DNA of 64,000 nt from Brachynemurus nebulosus (GCA_035578155.1 JAPWDM010000005.1:30620108-30684107); one strand, 5' to 3'; counted from the first letter of the stretch, positions 23,895 through 36,033 are shown. Made by a program: numbers and translations. The notes: a model not told the origin generated them from the sequence alone.

Positions 23895-25164
23895 TGGAGC
23901 CTGGTTGGGTGGAGACAGAGATTATGTAAATCTACGCTGGACTAGATGCGGGGAGGGAAAGTAGGAAAGTGAGAAAACTACAACAAATGAAACCGCTAGA
24001 TGCAAATAAGTAACCAATGATATGTGCTACGCTCTCTTAAATTAACTAGTAGCAAATCTATTAAGATAGGTACATAATAGTATTTATAAAAGACGCGATT
24101 ATATTAAACAGTAACATTCTAACTAATATTTTTAATGTGAAATGAATTTTTTGCCTTTCACGCCTCAATCGCTTAACCAATCAACTTAAAGCTTTGACCG
24201 AATATGATTTGGGGAACAGAGAATGTTGTAGACAACCTTTTACTCCGAGATAACATTTGATTTCTTTGAAAAAATTCTCAAGATAAACTAACAGCTCTCA
24301 ATTGTAACACGATACAATATTCTATACGTATTTGAAGTAACTTGATGTCACAATTTCAAACATCGCGAACTCGAAACCATAGGTAAGTGCTAGTTCAAAA
24401 TATGTAAAAAACTCAACTAGTTAAACTCTAGTAAATGGATCCACAATTTTTAAATACTATTGTACATGTCCGCATATTCTTTCTCACCTCTATATAGATA
24501 CAATTTTAAAATATATTCTCAGAGTAGAATTATTTTATTATTGTGATTGCGTACATGTAGTTTATTATTATTATTATTATTAGTATTAGATTGTTACGTA
24601 TTGATAAATGTTTAAGCCTAATTGATTGCCTTTTTTTCCTATATCAACTACTTTATATCAACGAGAAATCAGCTTTTATTTAAATGTATACACTTTTATT
24701 GCCAGCCTGATTTGGCTTGTATTAAAATATACCTATGTATTATATAGACGATTTGTTCGTTTAATATGTAGCTATATAGTTAAAGTTTGTAAGGTTTGTT
24801 AGGTTAGACACATTTCACTTAATATGTCATATTGGTATTTCGTCTATGTTTAATAAATGATATGTATTTATATTTTTACCGCTTCAGGTTGATTTAATTT
24901 TTATATTAAGAGGATACGTACCTTCAAGATTTGCCGCATATTTTAAAAAAGACTCAAGGGGCAAGTAAAAATTTTGTTTCAGCACTTTACGCCTCAAACT
25001 GTGTAAGCATAGTCGTCGTATATGAAGTTTCTCTCCATCATTTTTTTCATTTTTAGGAAGTGGAAAGTGAAATTTCTTTCCTTCCTTCCAGTACCTTTTC
25101 GAATCTTTCAGAAGACCTTTTAAATTGAAGTCGAGTTTCCTTTAGAGATAGAACACGCAGGAAT
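23895..25164. other. AT-rich stretch, nothing recognised
   Basis: A short (ATT)n run lies near 24,567-24,580. No gene or bounded element. Confidence 0.45.
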
Positions 25165-25166
25165 TA

Positions 25167-26603
25167 TAGATTCCTCAAAAATAGAAATTAAACTAGGTCA
25201 ACCTCTTTCTGAAAAAGAATCACGTGAACAACCCCTTAAAATAAAATATAATAAAAAAAGAAAACACGTTTTTTGAAAACAGTACCTGAACTAATAGTGC
25301 ATACTCCGTCTCCTTTTTTAAGTTATTAATGTATATTTCTTATGAAAACGTGTGCCAATAAATTTTATGACCTAGTCCACTGGGGTGCGATATTAGGTAC
25401 AAAATATTCAATAATATTTAAATTTTAGTTTATTTTCTGACGCGTAAGTTTTGCTATCAAATTCTAATATATTTTTTCAATTTTAATATATTTATAATTC
25501 TCTTCGGTTTTAAATTTTTAAATTTTATATTTTTTATTAATCATTTTTAAATTTTAATAGGTATTAGTATTATTTTTTATCTTTTGTATATAATTTTTAA
25601 TTTCTTGTACATATTTTAATATTTATAATTATAATTGTCTTAGATTTTAAATTTTTAAATTATTTTTTATTAATCAGTTTTAAATTTTAGTATTCTTATC
25701 TTTTGTATATGATTCTTATCTTTTGTATATAATTTTTAATTTCTGTACATATTTTAATATAGTATTATTAGTACTTTATAATTTTTCTGTTTATATCAAT
25801 ATTTATAAAAGTTTGCAAGCTGTAGTGTACATATAATTTTTTTTTTTTTGTATTTTTTTTTAACAATGCTTGCAAGACCAAAGAGAACGTCAGTAACAGA
25901 AGCTGAAAAAGTAATAACAGTTAATTTATACAAAAAAAAAAAAAAATGTCAGAATATGATGTAAAACCGTTGTCTATAAAATCGGTTGTGAATTATATAA
26001 CAGAAATTGTAGGGGTTACAGCCCAAACAGTTTATCGAATTATTAATGAATATAATGAAAACAAAACAGTTTCGGCTCCGAAAAAACGATGTAGCCATGT
26101 ACTTAAACAAGAAGAAAAAATGTGGAGTTTAGATGAAAAAGTGGACAATGTAACAGACCGTTTCATTATTTCGGTAGGTGACACTTCTTCAGAAGAAATT
26201 TCAGACAGTGAATAAATTTGTATAAAAGAATTGAAATTAGTGTACATATTTTTGTAATTTTTATAAATTATATAATTTCACCACTTTTGTATATTTTTGT
26301 AACTTTTATAAATTATGTAATTCCACTACTGTTGTATATTTTTGTAAATTTTATAAATTATAAAATAAATAAATTCTAAACTATATAAACATTCACTAAT
26401 AAAATCAAAAATATATAAATGAAAATTAATTGCATTTAATAGTATTCATATAATTACACAGTAGCATACATAATGCTATTCAAAAATAAATATTTTTTCC
26501 GTAGTACGCACTCGAGTATACAAGGTACAGTTGTCATTTTCAAAAACATGTACGAAACGAGTGATTCGTTGACCTAGTTTAATTTCTATTTTTGAGGACA
26601 CTA
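25167..26603 (+). mobile_element. Tc1/mariner-like deletion derivative with a retained ORF
   Basis: The inverted ends TAGATTCCTCAAAAATAGAA and TAGTGTCCTCAAAAATAGAA continue identically through ATTAAACTAGGTCAAC. TA flanks both sides (25165-25166, 26604-26605). The element is about 1.44 kb, too short for a full transposase plus its UTRs, and the only coding sequence is the short HTH/acidic-tail ORF. Three tandem TTTTGTAA(T/C)TTTTATAAATTAT units lie at about 26,250-26,365. Confidence 0.75.
25866..26215 (+). pseudogene. HTH N-terminus joined to acidic C-tail of a transposase
   Basis: An ATG at 25,866 opens RPKRTSVTEAEKVITVNLYK, then runs into 15 A residues (25,932-25,946) where the frame is lost by one base. 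The next frame starts with ATG at 25,946 and stays open to 26,215 (89 residues). It contains VTAQTVYRIINEYNENKTVS, a DNA-binding helix-turn-helix as found at the start of many insect DDE transposases of the IS630/Tc1/mariner kind, then PKKR. After about 15 residues it jumps to DNVTDRFIISVGDTSSEE and an acidic end, typical of the extreme C-terminus of such proteins. The catalytic domain is cleanly missing. Either initiation at the second ATG or a one-base slip in the A-run would give a small DNA-binding protein. Family recognition is from memory. Confidence 0.6.
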
Positions 26604-26605
26604 TA

Positions 26606-27993
26606 GAAGTGTGGATAATTTTACTGAAGCACAACGAAATGGAAGGCAAAGCAGACTTACAAATTCAAAATTATATAGGTACTGTTTTGCAGACTGTCTT
26701 GCAATTTTAGTAGCTAATAACAGAAACGCAGCACCAAATAATATATTTACAGTAAATATTTTAATTCTGTATTTCTTGACTTTTGGACAAATGATTAAAT
26801 CCATTTATATAGGCTGTTAAAAAATTTATGTAGCCTCTTAAAAAATCTATTTACTGTACAGGTGTTACGCGGTGATTAAATACCTCCTTAATCAAAATTA
26901 TTTTTGCCTCAACGGATAGATTTAGTATTTTAAAAATATAATCCTTCGAGGATTGATAGTATATAGTCATGGCGTCATGGTGGTCTTCAAAATGAACTAA
27001 TGAAAAAAAAGAACTGTCGATTTGAAGTATTTGAATACGTTGAATATTTACGTTATCTGATTGGTCGTTCAGCAAAAATTGTAGTGTTATTATTTCCAAT
27101 AAAAAAATTTTTTTATCAGATTTTAGTGTGTAATAAACTTTACTTACTTACATACAAGCACTTAGCGAATTTCTTAAAATTATTTAACGGTATCTTTATA
27201 TTTTGAAATAGTTTATTTTATGGATTAGTTTCTTTGCATAACCCAAATTTGTATTTGACAAACATCTCTACTAGTTTAGCATTTTGAGCCAATCCAAAAT
27301 TTTACCAAATTTTTTATACTCTTGATAATTTGCAGAAATCTGGACGAATTTACGTACAGTTTTTTGGCAACTAGTAGCCAAAAGTAAAATATTTGTGTAC
27401 TTAACTATTTGAACGTTATAAAAATTTTTTTTTAATTATTAGTGGTATGATGGCGTCACTTGGATGCGCATGTTTATCAACAAAGGCTACTGTTTATTGC
27501 CAAGAAGAACTTCTCTGGTGTAGATAATCTGGTATAATTATTTTTTTTTTAATACACATATAATTTTTATTACTATGTTTATAATTGCCTTTCTAGCGCC
27601 ATCTGATGTAAACTGAAGGAGTATTTTAAAAAATTTTATAATCTTATTTATGTGTTTTATAATAATAATTAATAAATTAATTACTTATGACTCTGACGTA
27701 GCACTCTCATTAGATGCACATTTTCAGTTCTGTTTTAAACTTTAAGTTCGTTTTTTTTTTATTTTCTTTGATTATCATTACAGTGGAATCACTAAAAACC
27801 GATTTCGTTAATTGAAGAAACTAAATATCACCCTATCTCGATTAAGTTCCCTATGAAGATACGAAGAGCATACGGCCGTACGGGATCACTGAAATAATAT
27901 AAATGAAAGAAATTCATTTAAACAGAAAATTTAATTTTGAAACTCAGCACAGACTAATTTCAGATGTTTGTCCTATCACAAAACTGTGAAGTC
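26606..27993. other. AT-rich stretch, possible decayed coding scraps
   Basis: Short open frames near 26,851-27,206 resemble no family I can name. A GCGCCATCT motif occurs near 27,596. No bounded element. Confidence 0.4.
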
Positions 27994-27996
27994 TAA

Positions 27997-28463
27997 GGCT
28001 GGTCGTCCATTGGTTGCGGACAACTGCAGTATTTGATTCAGACGATTATACGCACATTTGCCGTTCGTCCGAAATGATATGTCTACTGTTCGTCCACTAG
28101 CTCAATATTCGTCAGTATTTTCCTTTTTAATTTTTTTTTCTGAAGCTATAAATGCTATAAAAATACGTACAAAACAATTTATGGCACTTAATATGCAAAC
28201 GTACACAGTTATAATTGTAATTTATCTTCAGTTTCATTTCAATAAAAATAAAAATCTCATGTAACGGACTTCTTTGCGGGACAAATCCAAACAAAATTGG
28301 ATTTGTTCGCACGTTGTAATTATACGCACGGAAACGGGCGAACGAGACGCTTTCAATGAACGAGGATGTAAAGCTTCACAGCTGTTTGGATCGTTCATCC
28401 GTTTTCATGTGTATTGGTCCGTATTAAACTTCGCACGTTTCCGCATCCAGTGGACACCCAGCC
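27997..28463. mobile_element. Harbinger-type MITE, copy 1 of GGCTGGTCGTCC family
   Basis: It begins GGCTGGTCGTCCATTGGTTG and ends with the inverted, slightly mutated TGGACACCCAGCC; TAA flanks both ends (27994-27996, 28464-28466). The sequence closely matches the element at 41,500-41,914, including the CGTCCGAAATGATATGTCTA and ATGCAAACGTACACAGTTAT phrases. No coding capacity. Confidence 0.85.
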
Positions 28464-28466
28464 TAA

Positions 28467-29499
28467 ATGACACCGCATAAATTTCAAATATTTCCAAAGT
28501 TTCGTACAATATATTTCTTTTAAATGGGTTTCACTGTATTATGAATTATTAAACAAAATATTATATTAATTTATATACTGTATACTTTTCTTTTATACAG
28601 TAACGCAATTAAAAGAATATAAATTAAAAATATATCGTCTTATTTGAAGTGAATGGTTTTGTTAAATTTGAGGTCCAATTTAAACAAGATAACAATTTTT
28701 TTTCAAATACCATATTACGTAGTGAGGCCTGTTAGTGCTATTTCTGTGGCGTCAGATGCAGATTGAGATTTACAGAGTACGAATACAAGACAAACAAAAA
28801 CAAACAAACAAACTCACTTTCACATTTATAATATTAGTTAGGATTTAGAAATTGTGAAGCTTTTAACGCTATTGTAATCAGAAATCATACAAAATAATTA
28901 ATATTTTCTCTTGCAAAAAACGAACTAATTGTAAGCTAAAATTATAATTCTAGCAGGAGTTTATAAAAAACTTCGAAATTGTTCCAGATTGTATATTATG
29001 TTTGTCTTTTCTGTAAACTAGCGAAAATTACAATACATTTTTATTTTTATGATTTTATGATATTTTTCTATGGATTTATTACATTACGTCATAAGCAAAA
29101 AATATATGTATAAATAGTATATGTCTATCAAATCATAATCAATCTTCATTTGTTCACATACTTAAATGGGGAAATTTTTTTGTAAAAAAAGGGCACTAAA
29201 TACGCTTTAGTAGTGAACGAAACGAAATAAAAATCATAGTATTCCTTGTAGATTATCTTAGAACGGTAACGAAATTTCTGAAAACGTAAAGGAGAAAAAT
29301 AGATGATAGATATCATATAGGTCAAACAAAGTTAACATAGATTTTATATTAGAATCGTTACGGAATAGCATATCCGTTGTTTTATAACATATAAATAAAT
29401 CTGATTATTAAATAGCTTGTCATTTTAGGGTATAGTAATTCATGCAGCAATGTGGACGTCGGTCTTCCATAAATTTATTTTGTACTTACCGTCCTTAAC
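28467..29499. other. AT-rich stretch, nothing recognised
   Basis: No gene, bounded repeat or RNA signature seen. Confidence 0.45.
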
Positions 29500-29501
29500 A
29501 C

Positions 29502-29502
<1 letters not shown>

Positions 29503-29563
<61 letters not shown>
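29503..29563. repeat. (AAT)n microsatellite
   Basis: About 20 uninterrupted AAT/ATA units. A second short (AAT)n lies at about 29,703-29,718. Confidence 0.95.
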
Positions 29564-29565
<2 letters not shown>

Positions 29566-29566
<1 letters not shown>

Positions 29567-31258
29567 TATAAGGAGTGATGTGACAAACCCGTCCGTGAAT
29601 GTACTACGGTACTTTTACGGATTGGTTTGGCACATTACCCTTCCACAGAGCCTAATACCTTGCATAATGCCGGTATAGGTGAATGTTACCCAGTACTGTC
29701 CATAATAATAATAATAATGCTGGGCTAAAATCCAACCTTCACGTCCCCGTTCGTGCCCGGCGGGCAACTGTTAGCTTCGGCTAGCAGGCTGACGAGGCTC
29801 TGGTATTTTTTCGACGAGGACAAACGTCGTATGACCGACAGAGATATCCACCGTATGAGAAAAACACCACCGTCTGATTGTACGATAGCTTTCGCCCTGA
29901 TGTCTGGCAACAGGTCGTGTGCGTTTAGTATCCGTATGCGTGTGATTATCAAAGTCGTGATTTGTGTTCCGCCAAGTCGAATGGTGATATTTTTATATTG
30001 TGATTTGTGTAGTTTTGTCTGTGATTTCGTGCTGTGATCCTGCTTTTTTATTTGTTTTTAAATCTTATAGTGTCCCCTGGATGGTGCACTCCAGTGGACA
30101 CAAAAGTGATAAAGTGATTGGCTGTGTTATTGCGTTGATTTTTTGTTCCTGTGACTTCGACGGATAGGAATGCGGTACTCGACGCACTCGTTCGCGTCAT
30201 GCAGGCGTATGAGTCGACATCTGCCCGAACAGCTTGAGCGAGTTCGCTTAGTAAGGAGATGTCGTCTTTCCTCATACGGATGCGAGCTTGAGCGCCCTGG
30301 GACTGCTTTTGCCCCGTCGGGGTCATAGGGACATAAGTCAGATATACTATGATACTCTGTGGCATTGTCTCGTTCTCTGTAGCCTCGACTCGGACGAACG
30401 TGGCCTAGTCATCGTACCGGTCTCCCGTGTAGGTTGACCCCGACATCTGACAGAACGGCACATGTACCCAGTAATCAGTTATCTGACAGAACAGTACGTG
30501 TTGCTCAGTAATCAGATGTCACTGTCCCTACACGTGTGAGCTCCTAGGTGTTGACGAAGCCATTTCGGAATTGTCGAGACTATGGAGAGCGGAATCGTGT
30601 CACAGAGCAAGAAATATTGTGAAACTTGTGATATTGCTGTTTTTGTTTTTTAATAAGGTTGTGTTTAATATGTTTTGTTTTAACGATGTACCACTGAGGG
30701 CGTTTTCCACCCGAAGTGATAAATCATCTTTTATTCTTATCTGTGATATTTTGTTGTGCCGCTGTGAGGTTGTTGTTGTGGCTCTTAAGCGGTACTGTTT
30801 TAACTACTTATTGCGGCACTGGTCGGCCTGTAGCTCCCCAGTGACGTAATAAGATTTTCATTTCTATATTTTTTTTTAATATTATCTGGGATATTTCTAG
30901 TCAGTTTTCTCCATTCCGAGGCCCTTTACACCTCAGAGTTTCATCGCTGGTTTTCAGATCTTGGTGACCGGACACTTTGGCTAGCACTTAGCGTACCGCC
31001 ACCGGGGACTGTCCACTCTTTGTGAAGCCCTGGAATGGCAGGGTCCATCGTTGAATTTTATTATGTGTATGCTTGTCCTTTGTCTATTGCATTTATGTGT
31101 TCCTGTCTTTATGTGTTCCTGTCTTTATGTGTTGTTTTTATCGTTTTTTCTCGTTTTGGCGGCGCATGCCCATAGATGGCGATGCCGCCGGGTGCTGCTG
31201 ACCGCGCCATTCACCGGCAGCAGTACCCCAATTTTAAGTAAAAAAAAAAAAAAAAAAT
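29566..31258 (+). mobile_element. GC-richer retroposon sequence ending in poly(A)
   Basis: This block is clearly less AT-rich than its surroundings. It sits between (AAT)n tracts and ends in AATTTTAAGT followed by a long A-run (about 31,239-31,256). Two parts are likely: 29,573-29,718, ending in its own (AAT)n tail, and 29,719-31,258, ending in poly(A). Inside are two GACAGAAC...CAGTAATCAG units (about 30,440-30,515) and a tandem GTTCCTGTCTTTATGT unit near 31,095-31,130. No long ORF or reverse transcriptase motif is readable. The UTR/ORF1 part of one or two non-LTR elements, or a non-autonomous retroposon, is the best guess. Confidence 0.45.
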
Positions 31259-31346
31259 AAAAAAAAATAATAATATTTATTTCCGTATAAACTTAATACA
31301 GTTGTGGAAAAAGTTACACAGTAATTACATTTGAAAAAATTTCTGA

Positions 31347-31830
31347 TTATAAATATAATTCCCAATTTATGCTATAGTAATCACTAATATTATATGAAAC
31401 TTCATTAGTTAACACATTCTTTAGTTTTTTCCCTAATTTCACAGGTGGCAAATCAAGTATATGTTTAGGTGTATGGTTTCATATCTTTATTATGGTGTTG
31501 TACGTATTATTTTGAATAGCTGATAATGTTGTTTGATCTGACTGCAAATTGTACTTATTTCGCGTATCATAAGCGTGTATTATGCTACGTGTAGTAAAGT
31601 AAGATTGTTCTTGCTTGTAGAACATAACGGCTTCTAGAACTAGCATTCCGAATACTGTAAGAATTTGCAAGCTTTTGAATGCGTCTTTGCAACTGTCTCG
31701 ATCTTTTAATCCGACTAGTAGTCGTATTATCTTTTTTTGAATGAGGAGTATCTCTTTTACATAATATACGAGTATACGATAATAAACGACAAACACAATG
31801 ATATAATTTAAGGGAGCTTTTTATTTTCGT
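31347..31830 (-). pseudogene. C-terminal piece of a LINE reverse transcriptase
   Basis: The minus-strand frame reads EILLIQKKIIRLLVGLKDRD, then SCKDAFKSLQILTVFGMLVL and FTTRSIIHAYDTRNKYNL. This is the thumb/post-RT segment of Jockey/CR1-type LINEs (usual form QKKAIRIIAGL....SC..F..L.IL......HSYNTR). One in-frame TGA at 31,479-31,481 falls just before NHTPKHILDLPPVKLGKK. The frame then stays open to a natural-looking TAA at 31,347. The element is truncated on both sides: no endonuclease or YxDD core, and no poly(A) tail on this strand. Confidence 0.7.
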
Positions 31831-31860
31831 CAAATTAAACAGCTGATCTGATCTTAACAC

Positions 31861-32443
31861 AATTTTATGAAAATCAGATATGCTATTGAAATATGAATAC
31901 AGCTAATTTAAAGTTGTTAGGCGAGCGGTGTGAAGCACTATAAAGAACTGATTTTCTACAAAATTTCAGAATATAAAATTTAAATGAACCTGTGGTAAAA
32001 ATTGTCCGTTAGTGCCACCAAATAGGGTCCAAATTAAAAAGTCTGACGAAATCCTCATACTATTGAAATTTTCAAAAAAGATGAAATTGAAGTCAAAATG
32101 ATGAGTTTTGGTGTCCCAAGAAGGGTCTAAAATAGAAATACTTCTAAGACAGTTGTTATATGTACCTATAACCTTTATCGTACCTACGAATTTAAAATAA
32201 AAAAAATAATCTGGTTTTAGAAGTCCGGTAGTTGTTATGGAAAAAGAATAAATAAAACAATAACAGTGTCACTGGCAAAAAATTGTCTTGTTTTTAGAAG
32301 AAATTGTTCAAAATTTTCAGTATTTCACGTCGAATAGGATATTCTGATTAAATTGAAAATTGTTGAGGAATCAGTGTATTGAAATTGATCAATTTTTTTT
32401 TTAAAACATAATTGACACTAAATAACCGTCATCTCGTTTTAAA
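31861..32443. promoter_or_regulatory. Upstream region of the SVWC gene
   Basis: AT-rich, with no repeat boundary recognised. A TCAGT motif at 32,371, 73 bases before the start codon, matches the arthropod initiator consensus. I see no TATA box at the expected distance upstream, so the start-site call is weak. Confidence 0.25.
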
Positions 32444-33071
32444 ATGTTTAAAAATATTAATAAGATTTTATTACTAGTATTACTAATACACTGTATCACA
32501 TTGAGCTACGGATTAAGATTTGTCCAAGACGCTATAGAGGCCAGTAGAAAATTTGGACCTATAACCGTGGCACGGGTTACAAATCCAGGTAAAAATTAGT
32601 GCACCTATTATACTAAACAAAATAACATTTTAAACTTTTCTTCTTTTTTTCTAAAGCCTTGAATATTTGTTATATCCAGAAAAAAGATGGTTCCTTCTTG
32701 AAAGTGCCAGAAAATACTACGATAACCGACCAAGAAGATTGCATTCAATTCAGTTGTGTTTCGGCGCTGGAAAATGTAATGTTTAAATTCGCTCGAAGGT
32801 AGTAAATAAGTAAATCTCGGCGGTAAAAATTTATCGTCTAAGATATGTGTCAACTTACAGGTGTTTACCTATATCAATTGAAGATATAAATTCTCCAAAT
32901 CGAAGCGAATATACCATAGTGTCTGATAAGACCAAAACCTGGCCGAAATGTTGTCCGTACCCACTGTTAAAGGTGGCTGTAGAGAAAGGGATAAATGTTG
33001 ACGAAAGAGATAAAAATATTTTGGTCGATATTGGAACAGCGGATCGGCCTAGTCAATCACGAAATCTGTAG
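32444..33071 (+). CDS. Secreted single-domain VWC (SVWC, Vago/La1-like) protein
   Basis: Three exons: 32444-32588, 32657-32798 and 32861-33071. The introns are 68 and 62 bp with GT-AG ends, and the split codons (phases 1 and 2) join cleanly. They encode 165 residues. Residues 1-23 form a signal peptide (KILLLVLLIHCITLSYG). The mature part has C53, C77, C82, C97 and the adjacent pair C126-C127 in WPKCCPYP, with NIC...DG, DCIQFSC and the late CCP motif typical of arthropod SVWC proteins. Those are small secreted factors known from nutritional and antiviral/immune responses (for example Drosophila Vago). Most SVWC proteins have eight Cys; here the last two are absent and a charged ~35-residue tail follows CCP. 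An extra segment (about 24-48) precedes the first Cys. The ATG is the only one in frame before the signal peptide. The function is family inference. It converges with the T-box gene. Confidence 0.75.
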
Positions 33072-33564
33072 TATGTGCCTACCCAAGTATAATACAACAA
33101 TTTACCATTACCCATATAATACAACAATTACCCATTCTTACCAATACCGAAAAATTAGTGACGTATTTAATAACCTATAAAATAGTTTTTCTGAAATGAA
33201 ATATTATAATTTTTACTGTACCGTCCATCTAAGCTAAGCTACATAGCGAAGCTATCGCTATAAGACAGGAAAGTATGATAATCAGGTCAACAGATCTTGA
33301 CGAAAACCAAAATACTAAAAATCCAGATAGGAATGTTCTGGATCTGGACTTTCTGAGTTTTGTTTAATATAATCACAGTCAAGATTCAAAATAAAGTATT
33401 TTAGGATGCAAAAGTATAAAGTATGTTTGCGAAAAAAACAGTAGGATACGTTATTATAAAGTATGGTTGGCAACCCTAGCTATTTCTCCACTTTCAAAAC
33501 GATTTCTTTATTAAAAATTCAAAAACTTCTTCCATTTATTTTTTCAAAAATCTCTTTAAAATTT
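33072..33564. other. 3' flank of the SVWC gene
   Basis: Just after the stop, a TATAATACAACAATT(T)ACCA unit is repeated twice. No canonical AATAAA lies within the first 150 bases. The rest is AT-rich. Confidence 0.4.
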
Positions 33565-34094
33565 TCTTAATAAATCTCTAACACTGACTGACTGACTGAC
33601 AGACAATACGCACAGCCGTAATTTAGGTGAGCACTAAGAAAGGATTTCTGAAAATTCGCTCCCTAGGTGGGTTAAATAGGGAATGAAAATTTGTATGGTA
33701 ATTCGTCATTTTTGAAGTTAGAGATATATAAAAATATGTTACTATGGCTATTAAAATAAATAAGATCTTAGTTAATAAATCTTTAACACTGACTGACAGA
33801 CAACGCACAGCCTAAACTGTTGGGTTTAGAAGGACGAAATTTAGCACAGGAAATATGAAAATTGGCGTTTAGGCTTCTACTTATAAATAAAAGTCAGTTG
33901 TGTAAACGTTTCTGGAAATATATTCCCTAAGGGGTTAAAACAGGATATGAAAGTTCGTGTGGGAAGTTCGTCATTTTTGAAGTTAGAAACGTGGATATTG
34001 ATTTCTGCTTTTGAAAAGCATTAAAAGTGAGCAGAAAGTGAGTACCTAATAAAAATATGTTGTCGATGGGAAGTCCCATCGGGTATACGGCTAG
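33565..34094 (+). mobile_element. Non-autonomous Helitron, copy A
   Basis: The 3' terminus is a textbook Helitron end: a perfect 8 bp stem CGATGGGA/TCCCATCG at 34,064-34,081, then GTATACGG and CTAG at 34,091-34,094, followed by a host T. The 5' end begins TCTTAATAAATCTCTAACAC (usual family start TCTACTTAATAAAT). Two internal modules each begin TTAATAAATCT(C/T)TAACACTGA and CTGACAGACAA. No Rep or helicase coding sequence. The same family is at 46,753-48,305 (-) and 60,119-60,391. Confidence 0.8.
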
Positions 34095-36033
34095 TAAAGA
34101 AATATTTTTTTTAATTTAAAGAAAAAAGTAAAAATAATATATCGTTCTTTTGAACGATATATTATTATTAAAATAAATTTTAATATTACCAGTATTAAAT
34201 TAAATACCTATTTTGTTATTAAAAAAATATTTTTGTGATTCAAAAAAACATTTTTTTTTATTTCGAGAAAAAAATCAAAGAAATTTTTAATCTTTGAACA
34301 AAGAAACCATTTTAAGAGTGATATAACATAATACATATGAACTAAAAATTAATATTTTTCTAGACTATTGTCAAGGTTCTGTAGAATAATCTGGGATTTC
34401 TTATAATTTCCTCACATTTGTCTATTTGGCCATCTTGTACAGTGCGTGCTGTCTCAGCGAACGTAAAAATCATGCTGTTAACAGCGAACAACATAAGCCA
34501 TAAAACCATACACAATAAAAGTAAAACGGTCAGATGTTTATAGATACATACATGTCTTAAGCATAAAATCACATTAAAAATTATTCAAAAGTCGGTTGTG
34601 ATTACGAGGAAGCTGTGTGCCACACTCCATGGGCAGCGTATTTTTCTTCGCTGACATAGAAATGTCATTTTTTATTATCTTATATTTTTTGGTGTTTGAT
34701 GTCAAAAGGAACGTTTGATAAAGGAGGTTAGGGTGTAGAGTAAACAATTTTTGACTTCACTAAAGTGTAACTTTTTTTTATTGTGAACTTAATACTTATA
34801 TTGAACCCAGAACTGAAATCCATAACATAAGGAATTAAATAACAAGATGTTTCGTTTAAATTGTGCAATAACTGTATTTTTTAATAATTGGTAGCCTTCT
34901 AAATACATAAATTTTATTATTCCATCGTAATAACAAAATTAATAATTTGACAATAATTTAAAACGGAAAAGAAACAAAAATTTCAGACTACTATTTTTAC
35001 TAACAATAAAATTATATTTACAAATTCGATAATAAATTCAGTAGGAAATCTTACACAAATATTAAGGCTATAAAGAAGTGAATATACTCAAATTACTTGA
35101 AGGTATTAAATTTATTGATATTTTTATTTAATGTTTTTAAATTTGAAAATAATAATATATTTCACAAAAAAAAAGAAAGATAGAAAAATGGTATTTTAAA
35201 ATACAAAAAAATAATAATCAAAGCTACTTCTTCTTTAAGTTACATTTTTATGTTTATTTAATAAACAAATATTTACTACAAAATAATAATATTGTAACCG
35301 ATTGAACAATTGAACAAACAAGACATTTATTCTATAAAATTCTTGTGTTAAAATATAAAAATATTTTACGGGCTGAATTTTCATATAATTACAAAAATTA
35401 TTAAGTTTAAATGCAGAAAATTTTTCTACTTCTTTATATCCTTGAAAATGAAAAAAAAGGTGTAAACAAAAATAAAGTTTTAATCCCACTTTGTACATAA
35501 TTTTACATTAAAGTATTTTTTTTTATATTAAATTTCGTTTTTTTTTATTTTTCTAAAATTTCTAATTACAATAATGAACTGATATCACAATTAGGGTGTA
35601 TATTTATTTATTTATTTTATAAATCTAAATCTATTTTTTTTTAAATCTTAAAAACTAAATCTTAAATATTTCAATAATTTCCATTTTTTTACTATTCACA
35701 ATTTTTAATTAAATATAGCGAAAATAATTTATTAATTTTTGGTTTTGAATTGTTTTTTATAAGTACGGTTTTGAACAAAAATCTTTTCAGGCGTCTATTT
35801 AAACATTTAATTTACACGGGACCCTCAACAAAGATTTTACGTTGTCGATTATCGAAAGGCCTCAATATATTATAGTTGATGAGGTTTGGTGGAATGATTT
35901 GTGGAACAAGAACATTTCTCAAATACTCAAAAAATCTAAAATAACAGAATATGGACGGTGAGTGTCGAATAGGTGTCGAATAATTCCGAAATAATTTTCG
36001 TTTGCAAAAGCTCTGTTAAAGCGAAATTATCTT
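34095..36033. other. AT-rich stretch between the two host genes
   Basis: GAACGATATATTATT/AATATATCGTTC makes a small palindrome near 34,139-34,166. No gene or bounded element is recognised; long T-runs are frequent. Confidence 0.4.
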
